Shown: positions 58,619 through 64,000 of the stretch, one piece after another | Layout of the letters: each line of letters starts with the position of its first letter | Numbering within the stretch: position 1 is the stretch's first letter | Source of the DNA: Antitrichia curtipendula | Taxonomy: Eukaryota > Streptophyta > Bryopsida > Hypnales > Leucodontaceae | Direction of reading: 5' to 3' | NCBI GenBank assembly: GCA_951230915.1 | Contig: OX579634.1 | Coordinates: forward strand, 14,596,725 to 14,660,724 | DNA: 64,000 bases | Made by a program: the position numbers and the translations under genes | Notes under the pieces: generated by a model | Databases searched by the model: none | What the model was told of the DNA's origin: nothing | What the model saw: only the letters and a program-made list of their open reading frames with translations

Positions 58619-61600
58619 CTCTGAACCTTCGCAATTAGGGTCCATCATATTTTCTTCACGATGCCAAGTCGGTCTAAGTTTCATGGCAACTAGCTATGCC
58701 ACTCTCTCATCAAAAGAAGGTTAACCTATAAATGACGTTGAGGATGTTTTCTCGTCAATGAATAACAAAGAATCTCTCCATGCACGACAAAAGTGCAACT
58801 ATTCATCCTCCAAATTTTGTGTGAAAAGGAAAGGTCTTCTATAGTAGTTTGACTTCCAGTGAGTGCTTTTGCATTTTTTTAAACCAACAATTCACACGTT
58901 ACTAAAACAAACCATTTCCATGGTGACTAGCTCGTCATTTAAGAGTTAAAATCCTTTGATAATCCTTTGCTCAATGTTTTGCCTTTCTATCAACCAAATA
59001 GAACAAAGTGACAAGGATGTTCAATATTCAATTACACTAAAATATTTGGCATCAAGTCCAATAACTTGGCTCTTGAAGGTTATCGATCTAGTCCTTGTGT
59101 AGATTGAAAGGCTCAATTCCAATTCAAAATTCTCATAGATAGTAAAATTGCGACGTAATTGCAGGTCTTTTGATCTCCCCTGAAAGGCATTCCACTCCAC
59201 TCCCAAATGACTGTGCAACGGAATTGGGACTAAGGTGGGGTGAGAGTTTTGTGGCTAAATTTTTGGGCCTTTGGTACAAGAATATAGGAAATTTGGGGCT
59301 TTTTTCTTACTGTATTTCACCAAATCCATCCAAGTGAGGGTTGAAAATTTACCAAATCTTTTTTATTTTGTAAACTATGAAGCACAACCACATAGAAAAA
59401 TGTAGTTTAAATAATAGAAGATGGCGATTACAAACCATTGCCACATGAACAATATGACTAGAGACCCAAAACTTATCATGATAAGATAGAGTGTGCTAAA
59501 TTTTCCATACTCTAAAATCGTCCTTTAAAACAAGGGTACATCTTGGAAGTTTCAAAGTACCTATCATGAACATTTCAAGGCACGGATGACTTTGGAGCGA
59601 ACTCCACTTCCAACCTCAAAAATTCATAACTAATTCTACAAGAGTTGGACCAAAATTAATCAAATTGTGTTAAATGCAACTTCTTCTCATCTTTCAAGGA
59701 AACTTTACCAAATAATTATTTGAGATTTACAGCCTCACTGAAATTTTAGATTAGTAATTAAAAAGATGCTTTATGAACATCCTACATTCCTACCATACCA
59801 CAATGTTCACCCCTCAATAAGACTAGTGCTTGAACTAGTGGTAGGAATGCTATTATGGAAAAATGATTATAAAAAATACTAAAAATTTCTATACTCATGT
59901 TGCTAGCATTTGGGGTATGTTGGATTCTGGCAATAAATCACATAAGAATTTTTTGCTTCTCATCATGTATAAAAAAGACTCTCAAAGTCATGAAAGATGT
60001 AGTATATATTTTTTGGTGATTTATTGCCAAAATGGTGACATGGGGTATTTGGACTAAGTTGGGTTTTGGCAATAAATCCTGTATATATTTTTGTTTTTCA
60101 TCATGCACAAAACACACACAAAAATCATAAAAGAAGTAGTGTATATTTTTTGGTGATTGGTTGCCCTAATTGACGTGCTTTAAAAACTAGTGACAAGAAT
60201 ATAAGACTTTTGAGTGTTTTGTTGGGAAGGCTTTTGCTAATTTCATCTAAGCCAAGGCTAGGGATTCGCCAAGTTTTTCTTATAATATTGTAAGTGGACG
60301 GTAGTATTGGCACTTTTCTATTGATTAATTATTTTTTTTCAAAAAATAAATTTTGGTACCTACAAGAGATAGAATTTTTTTTCAATATTCTTTTTTCCGC
60401 CATACAAAGTTTTGGTATCTTGAAGATAAAATTTCCCTAATATTTTGACATTTACTTTTAGAATAATATTTTGACATCTATTTTTATAATAATATTTTGC
60501 CAACCTTGCCCTACAACTACAATAATCAATCATATAATCCAATTGGGTCAAGTTAGTAAGCCTTGTTGAAACTAGTATAAATTAGAGTCTTCATCTTGCA
60601 CTAAATTGCCACATGAATGATTTCTAAAAATCTAAACAGCTTAGCTAGAAGCAAAAATACGGAGGTACTAGAGTTACTACTAGCTCTAGTGCAATAAATT
60701 TTGATCATTTCGCTACCAACTTTGGTGCAAAAAACTTCAATCCCCTCTTGCAATTTAAATTAGATCACCTCCCATGGTGCAACTATGATCAGTTCCTTTT
60801 AGTCAACTTCGATAAGCTCATGTAATTCAATTACTAGTAGAACTTGTGATTCAACTTCAATATGCACTTTGTCATCATTCTCAAATAAGATCTTGTACTT
60901 AAATTGCAATCAAAGCCTATAATTTGGCTTCAATACACTTTTGTCAACATTCTTTTGATTACTTCTTGAATCAATGTTTGCAATTCAAATTCAATCATCT
61001 CATGAGATTCAAGTTTGATCAACTCTAAACAACAATCCAACTTCAAATTGTTGGTCACTCTACATCACCCACTTTACACCAATAAATGCACCCATCCAAC
61101 ATTTCATTTCTCTGCACCATTGAAACATTAAATTAAGTTTGAGACAAAACAAAATTAGAATATCACAAATTTATTTCAAAATAAAGGGAGTATTTGTTTT
61201 CAAAAGTATTTGAATTAAGTCAACCTTAACCCTGTAAGAACAGAGTAGCCCTAAAAGGTTTGATGGATGACTACACTATTAACTATAGAAACAAAGAATG
61301 CACCAACTGGTCCAATAATCCAAGCATTTTGGTGACTACCTTGATCAATGGGGGCCTAAATGCCCATGTGACCACCTCCCTTGGTCATTGCATTTATTCA
61401 AAAGTTGTATAGAAATTTAGTCACAAGTGAATCTTTCAAAAAATAGTTGTAGAGACAGTTCCTTGAGTTTTCACCGCTGGGCACTACTGATAAGTTTACT
61501 CAGTAACATCACTGATGCTTAAGAGATAATCAGAAGCAAACCACACATTTAAGTGCATCACAATGCAATCTATTCTGGACTCGACACAATTGCCAGCGTC

Positions 61601-61949
61601 CATCCTCTCGGCTTGACTAATGTAAATGGGATCATTAGAAGTTGATCATGTTACTAAATGTGAGGGTCAAAAATTCTTCAGACCGGAGGGATATTCTGGA
61701 GCCAGGATAACGAAATTCAAAATCTCTATGCTGAACACAATCTGTGAAGGCATAACAGAAACGTCAAGAGCATCACAAATCTTGTGATGGTGGAAATCAA
61801 TGTGCTCATAATATCTGAGTTCGCGACATACAACAGTTTCATGATCAAGGTTTTGCGCGCGTGAAACCTACCTTGTAATCAAGTAAGCTCCCAAATGGTG
61901 TCAAATTATCCACTCTGCTGCCGCGTACTGCAATCACACTGTAGGAGAT
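58619..61949. other. AT-rich gene-poor region
   Basis: No gene recognised. Includes an imperfect tandem duplication at 59908-60160. The end of this stretch should include the 3' UTR of the next gene. Confidence 0.45.
59908..60160 (+). repeat. ~125-bp imperfect tandem duplication
   Basis: Two units each run through TTTGG(G/A).TATGTTGGATTCTGGCAATAAATC-like sequence, TTTTT(G)CTTCTCATCATG, an AAAGTCATGAAAGATGTAGT-like segment and ATATTTTTTGGTGATTTATT/ATATTTTTTGGTGATTGGTT. Identity is roughly 75-80% by eye. Confidence 0.65.
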
Positions 61950-63505
61950 TTAAATTACAGGAAGGGCCATCATCATATCCCGAAGAATCTTGGCATGTGT
62001 GGTCACCCATTGAGATCGAGGAATGTATTGCGCAAGCACAACCAAAAACCTTGCCACTGCAACAGTTGCCATCTACAAAACATGAAATATCACCGAAGGT
62101 CAGGACGCCAGAAAAATGGACGTACATCCATAGCTAAGGGAGAGGATATTGAAATCATAAGCAAAACCTGATCCCATCTTCTATACTGACCCCGGTAACC
62201 AGCAATAACCCATGTCTTCATACACTTGGTTAGGATCAATAGCAAGTAGTGTAAGCATGACTTGGTTAAATGTTTACGGTCACTCATCTTTGGAAGGAAT
62301 GGAATTTGTCTACTGTCACTTATAGTGGTCTACAACGTACCTCCCTCGTTGATAATTGAATAAAAATTTCATACGAAGTGATTAAAAATTGACCTCAAGA
62401 ACCTTGGATCTTGTACTCAGAGTGATCTCTCCACCGCAATTAATTGATCACCCCGTAACCAAAGTCCTACATATTAAAACGCTCAAGTGACGCAAGATAG
62501 TATCCTATAACTTACCTCGAATCTTCGAAGCCGAAGTTTGTCAAACAGAATGAATTGGATGGTTTAGTGATTAGGTTTAAAACTTACCACTTTCCACTGT
62601 CGCTCAAAAAAAGCATGGAGCTCTTCCCACACCTTGGCCTTCAGAACGGCCACTTTGTGCAAATTTAGAGGGTCCACCTGCAGGATGCTAAGAATCGGCT
62701 TCCTTAGGTTGTGAGCCAACCACGCAATTGTGAGGTAGTCGACAGCATAGAAGGATTGCGCCATTCTGCTCAACACAGGTGGATTGGTGGAAAAGACGGC
62801 CACAATGGCTTCTAATATTCGCACCCAACCAAAAAACCCGAACGCGAGCACCAGGTACTTCATGTCCATGGCAATGCGCGCAAGTTGACCATGCTGCATG
62901 GTAAGCTCGGTTGCTGACCATCTCTGCACAGCTGCTGCTCCATCTCCCTGTTCAATCACAGCAGTGCGCAGCTGCAGGACCTCCGGCTCCGGCTGCTGCT
63001 GAAACATCGTCAGTAGGCCAACCACTCCCGCAATGTTGTTCGTCACAAACTGCTGGCCTACATCTCTAACCTTGAATACGATCGCCTTCGCAGTCCGGAT
63101 TGAGAGAAACGAGAAATTGATTTCGCTCAGCTCTGTCTCATCGCCAGATAATCGATATTCTGGCACATCTTCTGGCACTTCATCTTCTAGTGCGTCCCCT
63201 GTCTCCATCTGTGCATTTGCAGACAGGCCAAAACTCCTTGCAGAAGCAGCCGCTGTTCTGTTGCACCTGTGTAAGCTCTTCGGAGCATTTAGGGTTTGCT
63301 GAACAAAGGGCCACGAATTGGAGGACTGGAAACGAAAATGTCTACCACATGAGGCGATGCTTAATCTTTCTCGGCTGCTTGAGGCCTTTACGGAGGACAA
63401 AACTGGCGAGAAACGAATGGTGCCGGGGGGGGTCCTCGAACTCGAACTCTCTCCGGGTTTATAATAAATGAAGCTCTTGTGTGGAAACCCTAGACATGAG
63501 TCCAT
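61950..63505 (-). CDS. Uncharacterised probable plastid membrane protein
   Basis: Main exon 63505-62588 (306 codons) starts at ATG 63505-63503; a longer frame begins only at a TTG. The N-terminus is rich in Ser, Arg and Thr and poor in acids (about residues 1-95), like a chloroplast transit peptide. An acidic stretch (DALEDEVPEDVPEY) follows, then a conserved-looking core with RWSATELTMQHGQLARIAMD and hydrophobic segments KYLVLAFGFFGWVRILEAIV and YAVDYLTIAWLAH. A GTAAGT donor follows QWKV at 62587. The best downstream exon is 62072-61950, joined in phase 0, adding MATVAVARFLVVLAQYIP and ending ALPVI then stop, for 346 residues. A further exon between 62100 and 62280 is possible. I do not recognise the family; membrane location and plastid targeting are inferred from composition. 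Confidence 0.6.
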
Positions 63506-64000
63506 CTTTCTCGTGGAAAGCAGCTTCAATCATCCAACCCTTCAGAGTGCAGCTTCAACATTCCAATGTATTTACGTGCATTACAGAAACTATGAGTGCC
63601 AAAAATAAGAATCTGCAACCCCGAATACAAGCATTAATCTCCCCTCAGCTCCAATTAATATATTTTCCTCATTACTTGAAAGATTAACACTGCACCTTGC
63701 TTTAACAAACCGCTTAAACTTTCATTGTGTAAATTTAAAAACAGCTCACTCTGCAAGTAGCCCTTCTATCCTTCGTTGCAATTTGCGACTTGTGCTTCAA
63801 GCAAAACAAGACCAAAGACACCCTTTGCCTCTTCACAGGGACAACCATTAACCCAGTGTAAAGCTTCAAATTAGGAGCGTTCAAACACAGACGACGATCG
63901 AGCAAGCACACAATCAGGGCGTGTCGACCAATTCTTCACTTCTCGCACACGCTTCGGAAAGATCCACTCAGGAACTAAAAAAAACTCACCCCAAATACAC
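63506..64000. other. Promoter/5' region of the minus-strand plastid protein gene
   Basis: Upstream (gene sense) of the start codon at 63505. No other gene recognised before the right edge of the window. Confidence 0.4.

Noticed and set aside
61226..61245. TTAACCCTGTAAG as a TTAA-type element end
   Set aside because: No partner end found within 2 kb.

Overview
The window looks like nuclear DNA from a land plant. Four spliced, plant-type genes (a plastid ABC ATPase, a cytochrome b561/DOMON protein, a DENND6-like protein and an unidentified probable plastid membrane protein) and two GC-rich BiP genes sit in AT-rich sequence packed with transposon remnants. Introns are short (about 80 bp to 1.3 kb). 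The clade cannot be fixed by eye; compact introns plus intronless, GC-biased BiP genes would fit a non-seed plant, but that is a guess.

Layout. 442-2455 (+): ABCI11-like ATPase, eight exons recognised, N-terminus not found. 3568-7302 (-): four-exon cytochrome b561/DOMON protein with small inverted-repeat elements in two introns and a 30-bp minisatellite in another. 8587-18642: transposon territory, with several elements ending in TTAA-CCCCTAAAG type inverted repeats, a foldback element, and a 2.5-kb element with roughly 457-bp inverted ends flanked by TTA. 19130-22817 (-): six-exon DENND6-like gene. 25036-27682 (-): decayed hAT-like transposase. 28870-33095: unassigned DNA with three tandem-repeat arrays. 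33096-36195 (+): broken Ty3/gypsy pol fragment split by a 1254-bp CACTA-type element. 36196-40800: nothing recognised.

40815-53800 is the most interesting part: two convergent, intronless BiP (ER Hsp70) genes, 41312-43300 (+) and 51304-53292 (-), in inverted-repeat arms of about 3.03 kb (41220-44248 and 50356-53384). The arms look identical apart from a few bases at the outer edge, while the promoters just outside are homologous but clearly diverged. That pattern points to gene conversion between an old inverted pair. Both proteins end in HEEL rather than the usual plant HDEL. The spacer between the arms appears twice in direct orientation on either side of a 200-N gap, differing by one base in a C run; this is most simply an unmerged contig overlap, so the true spacer is about 3.06 kb.

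53841-61949 is AT-rich and gene-poor, with tandem duplications and transposon scraps. 61950-63505 (-) encodes the probable plastid membrane protein. The genes do not form an operon or pathway; they are independent eukaryotic genes.
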